Below are positions 48,666 to 59,890 of a stretch of DNA of 64,000 bases, in pieces. Source of the DNA: Gordonia amarae NBRC 15530 (lineage in GTDB: Bacteria > Actinomycetota > Actinomycetes > Mycobacteriales > Mycobacteriaceae); NCBI RefSeq assembly GCF_000241345.1, contig NZ_BAED01000052.1, positions 1-64,000 of the forward strand, written 5' to 3'. The position numbers and the translations under genes were made by a program. The notes below the pieces were generated by a model. That model searched no databases, was not told where the DNA came from, and saw nothing but the letters and a program-made list of their open reading frames with translations. Position 1 is the stretch's first letter. Each line of letters opens with the position of its first letter.

Positions 48666-49787
48666 TCATGGGGTGTCGAGGAGGTCGGCGACGTGTGCGG
48701 CGGCCGCCCGGCCGGCCCGGTTGGCGCCGATCGTCGACGCGGACGGGCCGTAACCGAGCAACTGCACATGCGGGTCGTCGGCGACGACGGTGGCCAGCCG
48801 CCCGGTCATCGTGATGCCGCCGCCCGGTGCCCGCAGGCGCAGGGGTGCGAGGTGATCGAGGGAGCTGCGGAAACCGGTGTTCCAGAAGATGGTGTCCACC
48901 GCGAGCTCCTCGTCGGGCCCGTCGGCGCATTCCCAGAGCACCCCGGTCTCGGTGATGGCGGTGAACATCGGCCGCCACGCCAGGATGCCGTCGGCACGGG
49001 CGGCGTTGATCGACGGCGTGTTGTGCAGACCGGTCACCGACACCACCGACGCGGGCGGCAGCCCGGCCCGTACCCGCTGCTCCACCTTGGCGACGGCCGC
49101 GCGGCCCTGTTCCGGGGTGAACGGGTCGTCGGTGAACACCGGTTCGCGCCGCGAACACCAGAACGTCTCCACGCCGGGAGCTTTCCGGGCGATCTCGATC
49201 AGCAACTGGATGGCCGAGATCCCGGCACCCACGATCAGTACCCGCTGCCCGGCGAAGTCCTCGGGCCGCCGGTAGTCGTGGGTGTGCAGCTGCCGGCCGC
49301 GGAAGGTGTCGATGCCGCTTACGTATGGGACGAATGGGCGGTCCCACGTCCCGGTGGCGTTGATGATCGTAGAGGTGGTCATGCCGGCGCCGCCGCCGAG
49401 GGCCACGTGGTAGCGCAGAGCGTCGCCCGGCGGGTTCCGGCGCACCGAACGGACGTCGACGGGGCGGCGGACGTGCAGACCGAACCGCTGTTCGTAGTCG
49501 CCGAAGTACTTCGGGACCGAACTCGCGGCGGGCAGTTCGTCGCAGTCGGTGCCGAGCGCATCCTGCAGACCGTACCCGGGCAGGTCGTGCACTCGGTTGG
49601 CGGCGGCCAATGTGAGTGTGGGCCAACGGAACTGCCAGGCACCGCCCGGTCCGGGGGAGTGGTCGACAAGCAGGTACCGGTCGCCGAGGCCGTGCCGGTG
49701 CAGGAAGTACGCGGCCGACAAGCCGGCCTGTCCGCCGCCGATGATCAGCACATCGACATGGTCCGCACGTTCGCCGCTCACCCTCAC
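48666..49787 (-). CDS. FAD/NAD(P)-binding oxidoreductase (flavin monooxygenase-like)
   Basis: 373 residues from GTG 49787. Two Rossmann motifs occur: IIGGGQAGLSAAYFL (FAD) and VGAGISAIQLL (NADPH). This is the layout of flavin-containing or Baeyer-Villiger-like monooxygenases, though the FMO fingerprint is not obvious. Possible starts include an ATG at 49817 and a GTG at 49781. Substrate unknown. The 3' end is convergent with the FKBP gene. Confidence 0.82.
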   Translation of the reverse strand: MRVSGERADHVDVLIIGGGQAGLSAAYFLHRHGLGDRYLLVDHSPGPGGAWQFRWPTLTLAAANRVHDLPGYGLQDALGTDCDELPAASSVPKYFGDYEQRFGLHVRRPVDVRSVRRNPPGDALRYHVALGGGAGMTTSTIINATGTWDRPFVPYVSGIDTFRGRQLHTHDYRRPEDFAGQRVLIVGAGISAIQLLIEIARKAPGVETFWCSRREPVFTDDPFTPEQGRAAVAKVEQRVRAGLPPASVVSVTGLHNTPSINAARADGILAWRPMFTAITETGVLWECADGPDEELAVDTIFWNTGFRSSLDHLAPLRLRAPGGGITMTGRLATVVADDPHVQLLGYGPSASTIGANRAGRAAAAHVADLLDTP

Positions 49788-49847
49788 CTGTGTACCGGAC
49801 CCGACGCCACCGGGCATGCCCGGCACCCATCTCGGTAGGCTGCGTGC

Positions 49848-50576
49848 ATGATTCGTAGCAGCCAGACCGATGCCGTGGTGACCATCGAGCTCGACCGCGC
49901 CGAGAAGCGCAACGCACTCAACGAGGACATGCTGTCGGGGCTGTCCGACGCGTTCAGCGCCGCCGTCGACGGGGGTGCGCGTGCCATCGTGCTCACCGGT
50001 CGCGGGCCGGTGTTCAGCGCCGGGGCCGACCTGTCCGGCCCCGTCTACGATCTCGGGTTCCTCGACAATCTGCTGGCGCTGATGGAGAAGATCGAATCGG
50101 TGCCGGTGCCGGTGATCGCCGCCGTCAGCGGGGCGGCCATCGGCGCCGGGCTGCAACTGGCGATGGCCGCCGATCTGCGGGTGCTCTCAGCCGGCACCCT
50201 GGTGGCCATTCCCGCTGCGAAACTCGGTGTGGCCGTAGATGAATGGACCATCCGTCGGTTGGTCACCCTGGTGGGGGCGGGACAGGCCCGCAATATCCTG
50301 ATCGGCTGCGAGACCCTGTCCGCCGAGCGTGGTGTCGAGCTCGGTTTCACCAACCGCATCGGTGATCTCGCGGCCGCCCAGGCGTGGGCCGCCGAGATCG
50401 CCGAGCTGGCCCCGCTCACCCTCCAGCACTACAAGCTCGTGCTCAACGCCGAGGCCCGCGAGGAGCCCGCACCCGAGCGGGTGGCGGCCATGCAGCGCTG
50501 CTGGATCAGCGAGGACATGGCCGAGGCCAGGGCCGCCCGCGCCGCCAAACGCAAGCCGGAATTCAAGGGCCGCTGA
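49848..50576 (+). CDS. echA6: EchA6-like crotonase-fold protein
   Basis: 242 residues, the same length as M. tuberculosis EchA6 (Rv0905). The oxyanion-hole segments AGADLSG and GAAIGAGLQLAMAADLR are present. The catalytic glutamates of true enoyl-CoA hydratases are absent: the first position is Gln in GLQLA, and the second lies in AAKLGVAVDEW with no Glu at the normal site. Mycobacterial EchA6 likewise lacks hydratase activity and shuttles acyl-CoA to the FAS-II mycolate system. The same role is inferred here. Confidence 0.85.
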   Translation: MIRSSQTDAVVTIELDRAEKRNALNEDMLSGLSDAFSAAVDGGARAIVLTGRGPVFSAGADLSGPVYDLGFLDNLLALMEKIESVPVPVIAAVSGAAIGAGLQLAMAADLRVLSAGTLVAIPAAKLGVAVDEWTIRRLVTLVGAGQARNILIGCETLSAERGVELGFTNRIGDLAAAQAWAAEIAELAPLTLQHYKLVLNAEAREEPAPERVAAMQRCWISEDMAEARAARAAKRKPEFKGR

Positions 50577-50579
50577 ACC

Positions 50580-51665
50580 TCACCGGCGGTGGATCGGGCC
50601 GGCAAGTGTGTGCAGCGGTTGCGCTGTGGCGTGGCTGCGGTCGGCGATGATCTCCGCGGCGATCGACACCGCAGCCTCGGCCGGGGTGTGACCGCCCAGG
50701 TCGAGGCCGACGGGGGAGCGTAGCGGCGCCAGTTCGGCGTCGGTGAGCCCGGCCTGGCGCAGGCGGCGCAGCCGGTCGTCGTGGGTGCGGCGCGACCCGA
50801 GGGCGCCGACGAAGCCGAGCGGGACCGCGGCGCGCAGCGCCACGATCAGCGCGGGCACATCGAACTTGGTGTCGTGGGTCAGGACGCACACCGCTGTCGA
50901 CGCACCGATGCGGCCGGCCTCGATCTCCCGGCTCAGGTAGCGGTCGGGCCATTCCACGGCCACCTCGTCGGCGGCGGGAAAGCGTGCGGCGGTGGCGAAT
51001 ACGGGGCGGGCGTCGACGACGGTCACCCGCATCCCCAGCTGCCTGCCCAGGGCGGCGAGTTCGCGGACGAAATCGTTGGCGCCCACCAGGATCAGGCGGC
51101 GCGGCGGGGCGAAGGTCTGCACCAGCGCACGCGGGCGAGGCGTGCCATCCGGGTCGTCGCAGTCGGCGATACCGACGATCCCGGACCGTCCGGCGGCCAG
51201 CAGGTCGTCGATGTCCCGGTCCAGGCCGAGCCACCCGGGTCGGTTGCCGGTCTCCCTCAGCTGCCACTCCGGCGACTCCGACAGCGTCGTGGCCAGGGCG
51301 ACGGGTGAGTCCGCTCCGATCAGGTCGCGAAGTCGGTGCAGCATCGGCAAGCGGGACCTGTCCACCCGTTCGGTGAACACCTCAATGGTGCCGCCACACA
51401 GCAACCCGACACCGAAACCACCGGACTCGTCGACCCCGAATTCGTCGAGCACCGCCGCACCCGTCGCGAGCACCTCGCCCGCGGAGTCGATGACGGCGGC
51501 GTCGACACAGCCCGCCGACAGCGACCCGGTCACCTCGCCGGAGCCGCTGACCAGCATCGCGGTACCCACCGCGCTGGGTGCGGAACCGGTGGCGGACACG
51601 ATCCGCGCCAGCGCGACCGGACCCTCCGGCAGGCCGGTGATGAGCTGGTCGAGGACGGTGCGCAT
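50580..51665 (-). CDS. XdhC/CoxI-family protein
   Basis: 361 residues. The N-terminal XdhC/CoxI block has a conserved cysteine in GSLSAGCVDAAVI. The C-terminal Rossmann-like domain starts LILVGANDFVREL, and GFVGALGSRRTHDDR is the family's signature. XdhC proteins insert or sulfurate the molybdenum cofactor in xanthine dehydrogenase-type enzymes, but no such enzyme is in this operon. The ATG is at 51665. It follows the lactone oxidase gene by 46 bp. Confidence 0.88.
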   Translation of the reverse strand: MRTVLDQLITGLPEGPVALARIVSATGSAPSAVGTAMLVSGSGEVTGSLSAGCVDAAVIDSAGEVLATGAAVLDEFGVDESGGFGVGLLCGGTIEVFTERVDRSRLPMLHRLRDLIGADSPVALATTLSESPEWQLRETGNRPGWLGLDRDIDDLLAAGRSGIVGIADCDDPDGTPRPRALVQTFAPPRRLILVGANDFVRELAALGRQLGMRVTVVDARPVFATAARFPAADEVAVEWPDRYLSREIEAGRIGASTAVCVLTHDTKFDVPALIVALRAAVPLGFVGALGSRRTHDDRLRRLRQAGLTDAELAPLRSPVGLDLGGHTPAEAAVSIAAEIIADRSHATAQPLHTLAGPIHRR

Positions 51666-51711
51666 CAATCCATTGTCGCCCCGGTGACCCGATCGCGCAG
51701 CCCGGGGAAGG

Positions 51712-53031
51712 TCAGGCCCCGAGCACCTTGCGCAGGTAGGGGTTGGCGAACACCCGGTCCGGATCGTAGCGGTCGCGCACCGCGAGGAACTCCGTGAAAC
51801 CCGGGTAGGCCTCGGCGAAGTAGGCGGCGTCGCGGGTGTGCAGCTTGCCCCAGTGCGGACGGCCGCCGTAGCCCACCATGATGGCCTCGAACCCGGCGAA
51901 GTACGCGGCCGAGTCGGCCGGGTCGTCGCGGTGGTAACGATGCACCGCGATGTAGCCGCTGTTGCGGCCCGATGCCGTGGACAGCAGCAGGTCGTCGGCG
52001 CCGGCGGCCCGCACCTCGATGGGGAAGCTGACCCGGAAACCTTTGTGGTCGATCATGTTCCGCAGATCCCGCAGCGCGTCGGGGACGGCCTCGAGCGGGA
52101 TGGCGAACTCGGACTCGCCGAATCGCACGTTGCGCTCGGAGGTGAACACCCCGGTGGAGATGTCGGTGAAGGTGCGCGCCGACAGGGCTCGTGAGGTGAG
52201 CTGGTTGATCGGCTTGACCAGCCTGGGTGCCTTGGACCCTGCTTCGCACAGCACCCGGAACATGTGGTTGCTCAGCAACTCGTCGTCGATGTATCGGCGT
52301 ATCTTGCCCGGGCCGTCTGCCGGGGTGCCCGCGGGCAGCCGGGTGTTGGTCTTGGTGAGCGTCTGGCTGGTGTGCGGGAACCAGTAGAACTCGTAATGAT
52401 CCTGTGCGGCAACCTCATCGAGGAAGGTGCTGAACGCCTCGTCGGCATGTTTCGGCCGTTCCTCGGCCCGCAGGCAGAAGGCGTCGACGCACTGCACCGT
52501 GACCTCCACGAGCACGCCGAGCGCGCCGAGACCGAGGGCCACCGCCCGCAGTTCGCCGTCACCGGCGGTGACGGTCCTGATCTCACCGGTGCCGGTGACG
52601 ATCGTCGCGCCGACGATCTGGGTGGCGATGCCGCCGAAACCCAGTCCGGTGCCGTGGGTTCCGGTGGAGATGGCCCCGGAGATGGTCTGCCGGTCGATAT
52701 CTCCGAGGTTGGCCATCGCAAGTCCGTGTGGTGCGAGCAGTCCCGGGATCTCGTGCAGGTGCGTACCGGCGTACAGGGTGACCTGTTTACGGTCGGTGTC
52801 CACCCCGGACAGCCCGCGCAGATTGCTCAGGCTCAGCCGGATGTCGTCGGTGGCGGCGATGGAGGTGAAGCTGTGCCCGGCTCCCACCGGTTTCACGGTG
52901 TTCCCGGATTCCCGTGCCTCGGTGACGATCTGGGCAACCTGCCGGGCGTCGGACGGGGATTCGACACGGCTCGGGGCGCAGGAGACGGTGCGGCCCCAGT
53001 TGTGCCAGCGTTGCCCGGTGGACTGACTCAC
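51712..53031 (-). CDS. FAD-linked sugar-lactone oxidase (D-arabinono-1,4-lactone oxidase family)
   Basis: 439 residues. The FAD-binding part has VKPVGAGHSFTSIA and GAISTGTHGTG; the C-terminal ALO domain ends with RPHWGKLHTRDA (HWGK motif). Members oxidise sugar-1,4-lactones such as gulono- or arabinono-lactone. The histidine of the STGTHGTG block could attach FAD covalently. The GTG at 53031 overlaps the stop of the preceding gene (GTGA); a GTG three codons earlier is possible. Confidence 0.88.
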   Translation of the reverse strand: MSQSTGQRWHNWGRTVSCAPSRVESPSDARQVAQIVTEARESGNTVKPVGAGHSFTSIAATDDIRLSLSNLRGLSGVDTDRKQVTLYAGTHLHEIPGLLAPHGLAMANLGDIDRQTISGAISTGTHGTGLGFGGIATQIVGATIVTGTGEIRTVTAGDGELRAVALGLGALGVLVEVTVQCVDAFCLRAEERPKHADEAFSTFLDEVAAQDHYEFYWFPHTSQTLTKTNTRLPAGTPADGPGKIRRYIDDELLSNHMFRVLCEAGSKAPRLVKPINQLTSRALSARTFTDISTGVFTSERNVRFGESEFAIPLEAVPDALRDLRNMIDHKGFRVSFPIEVRAAGADDLLLSTASGRNSGYIAVHRYHRDDPADSAAYFAGFEAIMVGYGGRPHWGKLHTRDAAYFAEAYPGFTEFLAVRDRYDPDRVFANPYLRKVLGA

Positions 53032-54284
53032 AGAAAACACTTCCCTTCACCACGGTAGGTGGGAAACCGGTCGACGACGCGGGCCGACCCGTCTGCGTCG
53101 CGGGCGATGACCACCACCTCGTTGACCCTTTCGCAAATCTCCCCGGACTTGGTGTGCCGGAACCACACCCGGTCACCGACGGTCAGCCCGCCGGCCCCGC
53201 GCAGCGGCGTCTGCACCTCACCGGCAGCCTCGGTGCCCACGTATTTCAGGCCCGCCGGCCACACCGGCAGTGGCAGCCGGTCGGCGCCGGGCGGCCCGGA
53301 CGCGATCCAGCCGCCGCCCGCGCAGGTGGCGATGCCGGGTGCGGGCAGCCGCACCACGTCGAGACCGAAACCGACCGCAGGGGCGGGCTGGAAGTGTGCG
53401 TACGAATCGAACAGGTGACCGCCGAAAAACCCACTGCCCGCGGCGATGTCGGTCACCGATGGATCGGTGGCGGTGACCTCCAGGGACCCGGTGCCGCCGC
53501 CGTTGACGAACTCCAGTTCGCGGACGGTGTTGATGGCCGCGATGGCCGCGGTGCGCCGCTCGATGAGCTCGGCCATCGACCGTTGCTGCAGCAATTTCAC
53601 CGCCGCGTTGGTGAGTGGTTTGCCTGCCACGCCGTTACCCATCCCGGCCACCTGGGCTTCGTACGACATCACCCCGACCAACGCGAAACCCGGTCGCCTG
53701 TCGATGCTTTCGGCGAGCGTCCGGGCCTGCTCGGGGCTGTGCACGGGGGAGCGGCGCACCCCGAGATGCAGACGGCCGCCACCCAGTTTGAGTGAGGCGT
53801 CCAGATCGATGGCCACCCGGACGTCGCCGCGCTGAGCGGGCGGGACCAGGGCGTCGACAATGTCGAGGTGTTCGGCGGAGTCGACGAGCAGGGTGACCCG
53901 GGAACGGGCCACGTCGTCGGCGATGAGGGCGCGCACCGCGTGCGGGCGCACCGACGGATAGCCGAGCAGCACGTCGCCGATGCCGGATTCGGTTGCCAGC
54001 CAGACGGCTTCGGACACGTCGTAGGCGAGTACCCCGGCGAACCCGTCCCGGGAAAGGATCTCGGAGATCACCGACCGCACCCGGATCGACTTGGACGCCA
54101 CCCGGATCGGGACACCACCGGCCCGGCGGCGCAGGTCGGCCACGTTGTGTTCGAAGGCGGTCAGGTCGAGCACTGCGACGGGGGAGTCACAGCCGTGGGC
54201 GCGCACGGCGGCATCGATGCTCTGCCAGTATCTGTCGGGGTCGGACCGCCACCATGCGGTCGCGCGGTCAGTTGTCGGCCACAT
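53028..54284 (-). CDS. Alanine racemase-fold PLP enzyme (amino acid deaminase/aldolase-like)
   Basis: 418 residues. The N-terminal TIM-barrel domain has the PLP lysine in RVASKSIRVRS and a glycine loop in FVNGGGTGSLE. The C-terminal domain has FRHTKSGEICERVNE, a His...Cys pair like the metal site of D-threonine aldolase or D-serine dehydratase. The true reaction is not predictable. The ATG at 54284 overlaps the 3' end of the TetR gene by 17 bp. It is coupled to the lactone oxidase gene. Confidence 0.82.
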   Translation of the reverse strand: MWPTTDRATAWWRSDPDRYWQSIDAAVRAHGCDSPVAVLDLTAFEHNVADLRRRAGGVPIRVASKSIRVRSVISEILSRDGFAGVLAYDVSEAVWLATESGIGDVLLGYPSVRPHAVRALIADDVARSRVTLLVDSAEHLDIVDALVPPAQRGDVRVAIDLDASLKLGGGRLHLGVRRSPVHSPEQARTLAESIDRRPGFALVGVMSYEAQVAGMGNGVAGKPLTNAAVKLLQQRSMAELIERRTAAIAAINTVRELEFVNGGGTGSLEVTATDPSVTDIAAGSGFFGGHLFDSYAHFQPAPAVGFGLDVVRLPAPGIATCAGGGWIASGPPGADRLPLPVWPAGLKYVGTEAAGEVQTPLRGAGGLTVGDRVWFRHTKSGEICERVNEVVVIARDADGSARVVDRFPTYRGEGKCFL

Positions 54285-54888
54285 GACTCATCAGCATCTC
54301 GATCGCGCCGTCGACGATGTTGTCGACGACTTCCGTGTCGCCGGTGGCCAGGTAGACCAGGGTGGCGGCGGTGGTCGTACCCACGATGCGCTGGGCGAGG
54401 ATATCTGTCGGATGCAGCCAGTGGACACCCATGTTGTGGGCAGCCTGGACGAGCCCCTGGTCGGCGATGGTGTACAAGCTCTCGAACATCTCCTTGGCCG
54501 CGGCCGCCACCGGCGGGTGATTGTGTGCGTACAACGCCAATGAGACACAGGCGCGCATCCGGCCCGGACCGGATTCGAGAACCATACGCAACATCCCGAG
54601 GTGTTTGCGCAGGTTCTTCTCGAGTCCGGCCCGGCCGTGCAGCGGGCTGTCGGCGCGGGGCAGCATCGAGGCGACCCAGTCGTCGATCGCCACCGGCAGA
54701 ATCGTGAGCATCACCCGCCGCAGCAGGTCGTCGCGGCTTTCGAAGGCGTAGTGGAAACTCGCCAGCGGCATCCCCGCATGCGAGCAGATGCTGCGGGTGG
54801 TGGCGTTCTCGACGCCGTGCTCGGCGATCACCTCGAATGCCGCTTCGACCAGTGCCTTTCGGCGGTCTTCGACGGGCATGCGGGTCAT
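54268..54888 (-). CDS. TetR family transcriptional regulator
   Basis: 206 residues. The N-terminal helix-turn-helix has RKALVEAAFEVIAEHGVENAT, then SICSHAGMPLASFHYAFESRDDL; the C-terminal ligand domain is all-helical. It leads an operon with the PLP enzyme, lactone oxidase and perhaps xdhC, so it probably controls this set. The ATG at 54888 is chosen; an upstream start would add 16 residues. Confidence 0.88.
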   Translation of the reverse strand: MTRMPVEDRRKALVEAAFEVIAEHGVENATTRSICSHAGMPLASFHYAFESRDDLLRRVMLTILPVAIDDWVASMLPRADSPLHGRAGLEKNLRKHLGMLRMVLESGPGRMRACVSLALYAHNHPPVAAAAKEMFESLYTIADQGLVQAAHNMGVHWLHPTDILAQRIVGTTTAATLVYLATGDTEVVDNIVDGAIEMLMSHVADN

Positions 54889-55068
54889 GGGTTCACTCTC
54901 GGTGGCACTGTGGACGCATCGGGGGCATCGGGGCATGCTTACAGCCGCTGACAGCCCGTGTGAGCCTACCAGCGGACGGCGGACCCGCGTCGAGTCGGAG
55001 CCAGGATCTCACCGTGGTGCGCGGGTCGAAACCCGGCGGCCACGACGCCCGGCGCTAATGTTGTCGGG

Positions 55069-56274
55069 ATGAAAGCGAGCCCCTCATCGAGCGCCGCGTC
55101 GGCGGTGGCACGGCGAGCCGTGATCTCGGCCGCGTCGGCCACCCGCGACGCCGCCGACGGTGCCGCGTCGAGACTGGCCGGGGCGGGTGTCCCGGTGGTC
55201 CGCGCGCTCGGCGCCGGACGCGATCAGATCCGCCCGCACGTCGAGGGCTCGCCGCATCTGCGGCACGGGCGTTTCGTCAACGCCGAACCGCCGAGTCCCC
55301 CGATCGAGTCCGACGGGTCGGTGCTCCGGGAGCTGCTGCGCCGACCCGGCAGGCCGATGCGTTCGGTGCGCGTGCTCACCCCGGCGTTCACCGCGCCGGG
55401 TTTCGACGACGACCGCGCCGACCTGGCCGCCACCTGGCTCGGGCACGCGACGGTACTCGTTGAACTCGACGGGGTGCGGATCCTCACCGATCCGGTACTG
55501 AGCAGACGCTGTTCGCCGAGCGAACTCGTCGGGCCCGCCCGGCTGCATCCTGCCCCGGCCCCGGTCGCGGCGCTGCCGGCGGTCGATGTCGTCCTGATCA
55601 GCCACGACCACTACGACCACCTCGACTACGAGACCATCGCCGCAATCGCCGCGACCCGGCCCGAGGTGCTGTTCGTGGCGCCCCTGGGCGTCGGGGCGCA
55701 TCTGGAGGCGTGGGGGATCTCGCCGGAGCGCATCCGGCAGGCCGACTGGGATCAGTCGCTGACGCTGACGGTCGGGCGTGCCGAACGGGCGCTGACCTTC
55801 ACCTGCTGCCCGGCGCGCCACTTCTCGGGCCGGTTCCTCGACCGCAACCTCACCCAGTGGGCGAGCTGGGCGGTCCGCGGGCCGTCGCACAGCTTCTTCT
55901 TCTCCGGCGACACCGGATTCACCGAACGTTTCGCCGACACCGGCGCGGCGGTGGGCCCGTTCGACCTGACGCTCATCGCGATCGGCGCCTACGACCCGCT
56001 GTGGCCCGACATCCACCTCAACCCGGAGGAGGCGATCGCGGTGCACCGGATGCTGTCGGGATCGTCGGTGGGCGATGCGGTGATGATGCCGATCCACTGG
56101 GGCACCTTCAACCTGGCCCGGCACACGTGGGCCGATCCGGTGCGGCGCGTGTTGCCGTCGGCGCAGTCCAATGCCGCGACCGTGCTCATCCCGCCGCCCG
56201 GTGGCCGGATAGACCTGGTCCACAGGACCGGTGACGGTCTGGCGGATCCGGCGTGGTGGGAACGATCGGCGTGA
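55069..56274 (+). CDS. MBL-fold metallohydrolase (NAPE-PLD-like, Rv0906 position)
   Basis: 401 residues. The metal motif ISHDHYDHLD is the HxHxDH site; a later ACPARHFSG-type segment (TCCPARHFSGRF) and FFFSGDTGFTERF supply the other ligands, and IHWGTFNLARH is near the C-terminus. The layout is that of the UlaG/NAPE-PLD branch that cleaves phosphodiesters or phospholipids. It is just upstream of the ctpE-like gene, as Rv0906 is in M. tuberculosis. An Ala-rich N-terminal stretch precedes the domain. Confidence 0.86.
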   Translation: MKASPSSSAASAVARRAVISAASATRDAADGAASRLAGAGVPVVRALGAGRDQIRPHVEGSPHLRHGRFVNAEPPSPPIESDGSVLRELLRRPGRPMRSVRVLTPAFTAPGFDDDRADLAATWLGHATVLVELDGVRILTDPVLSRRCSPSELVGPARLHPAPAPVAALPAVDVVLISHDHYDHLDYETIAAIAATRPEVLFVAPLGVGAHLEAWGISPERIRQADWDQSLTLTVGRAERALTFTCCPARHFSGRFLDRNLTQWASWAVRGPSHSFFFSGDTGFTERFADTGAAVGPFDLTLIAIGAYDPLWPDIHLNPEEAIAVHRMLSGSSVGDAVMMPIHWGTFNLARHTWADPVRRVLPSAQSNAATVLIPPPGGRIDLVHRTGDGLADPAWWERSA

Positions 56275-56310
56275 GTGGTGAGGGAGACGAGAGACAGTGG
56301 TGACCCACAG

Positions 56311-58806
<2,496 letters not shown>

Positions 58807-58894
58807 CCCCGTGACCGGGATCAGGCGACTAGGCTGATGCAGTATCACAATCCTCGGCGTCACAGCGCCGAATGAATCGCGACAGGAGAAACCG

Positions 58895-59113
58895 ATGGAT
58901 CTCGGCGGCATCGTGAACAAGGCCAAGGCGGCTCTGCAGAAGAACCCCGACCTGATCGAGAAGGGTGGCGACGCGATCGACAAGGCCACCAAGGGCAAGT
59001 ATGCCGGGCAGGTCGACAAGGCGCAGGACGCGGCTCGCAAGGCCGTCGGTGCGCCGAAGCAGGGCGAGCAGGGTGCCACCGAGCAGAACCCGAACTCCCC
59101 GCAGGGGCAGTAA
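58895..59113 (+). CDS. Antitoxin-like small helical protein (Rv0909/MT0933 family)
   Basis: 72 residues, charged and helical (VNKAKAALQKNPDLIEKGGDA, then KYAGQVDKAQDAARKAV), ending with a flexible Gln-rich tail. This is the pattern of the MT0933-like antitoxin family to which Rv0909 belongs. It is followed by a terminator and then the Rv0910-like SRPBCC gene, which in M. tuberculosis is proposed as its toxin. The pairing is inferred; the genes are 200 bp apart here. Confidence 0.75.
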   Translation: MDLGGIVNKAKAALQKNPDLIEKGGDAIDKATKGKYAGQVDKAQDAARKAVGAPKQGEQGATEQNPNSPQGQ

Positions 59114-59134
59114 CGTCCGCACCCCCACGGACAA

Positions 59135-59176
59135 GTCGTGACCGGAGCCATAAAGGCGCCGGTCACGACGTATTTT
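59135..59176 (+). terminator. Rho-independent terminator after the Rv0909-like gene
   Basis: GTCGTGACCGG-A-GCC and GGC-G-CCGGTCACGAC (59135-59149 and 59155-59169) pair with one mismatch around ATAAA, then GTATTTT. It separates the antitoxin-like gene from the next gene. Confidence 0.85.
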
Positions 59177-59220
59177 GGGCCCTTCTCGGGCAGCCCATTA
59201 CCCCGCTGTCCTGAGGTGCG

Positions 59221-59314
59221 CAAATCATATATATTGACAAATGGGTAATAAAGGTCAGTGAACACTACTTTCTGGTAGCAAAGATCAGTGATTTGGGCGC
59301 TAGGCTGCTCAATC
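59221..59314. promoter_or_regulatory. AT-rich promoter region with a 30-bp-spaced direct repeat
   Basis: This stretch is clearly AT-rich against a GC-rich genome. It holds TTGACA at 59234-59239 and two near-identical 12-mers, AAAGGTCAGTGA (59250-59261) and AAAGATCAGTGA (59280-59291), exactly 30 bp apart. TAGGCT at 59301 could be a -10 for a leaderless start at 59315. The repeats may be tandem regulator sites. Confidence 0.5.
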
Positions 59315-59779
59315 ATGGCAAAGGCAAGTAACTCGATCAGCCTCGACATGGGCGTCGACGAGGCCTGGGCGGCGGCATCGGACCTGGCCCGTTTCGACGA
59401 GTGGCTGGTCCTGCACGACGGCTGGCGCGGTGATGTGCCCGAGGCGCTGAGCGAGAAGCTCAAGGTGACCTCGGTGGTGTCGGTCAAAGGCGTCCGGGTC
59501 AGGTTCGACTGGGTCATCGACCGGTACCGCCCGCCCACCGAGATCCGCCTCAGCGGCAGCGGCAAGGGCGGCATCAAGGCCAAACTCGACCTGACCATCG
59601 CGCAGTCGGGTGAGGGTTCGTCGGTCACGCTCGGCATCGACCTGGGCGGTCTGCCGCTGATCGGCCCGGCCGGCAAGGCTGCGGCCAAAGCGGTCGAAGG
59701 AGACCTGTCGGTCTCGCTGGAGAATTTCGGAAGGTATTCGCTGCGAAGCAGTGACCGGATGGTGGCCGGCAGAGAATAA
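59315..59779 (+). CDS. SRPBCC-fold protein (Rv0910-like)
   Basis: 154 residues with a START/polyketide-cyclase-like fold (DEAWAAASDLARFDEWLVLHDGW, then VRFDWVIDRYRPPTEIRL). M. tuberculosis Rv0910 has the same fold and position and is proposed as a toxin partner of Rv0909; other SRPBCC proteins bind lipids. The start ATG has no ribosome binding site. A small hairpin CCCGC/GCGGG follows the stop at 59781-59795. Confidence 0.82.
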   Translation: MAKASNSISLDMGVDEAWAAASDLARFDEWLVLHDGWRGDVPEALSEKLKVTSVVSVKGVRVRFDWVIDRYRPPTEIRLSGSGKGGIKAKLDLTIAQSGEGSSVTLGIDLGGLPLIGPAGKAAAKAVEGDLSVSLENFGRYSLRSSDRMVAGRE

Positions 59780-59890
59780 TCCCGCTCGATGCGGGTTCTG
59801 CGTCCACCGGCGATACGGGGATCGCCGGCGACGGCTGCCGATGGGGCAGACCTGATCTCAGGGTCTGCGAGAGGGTGGAAAAAGAAACAC

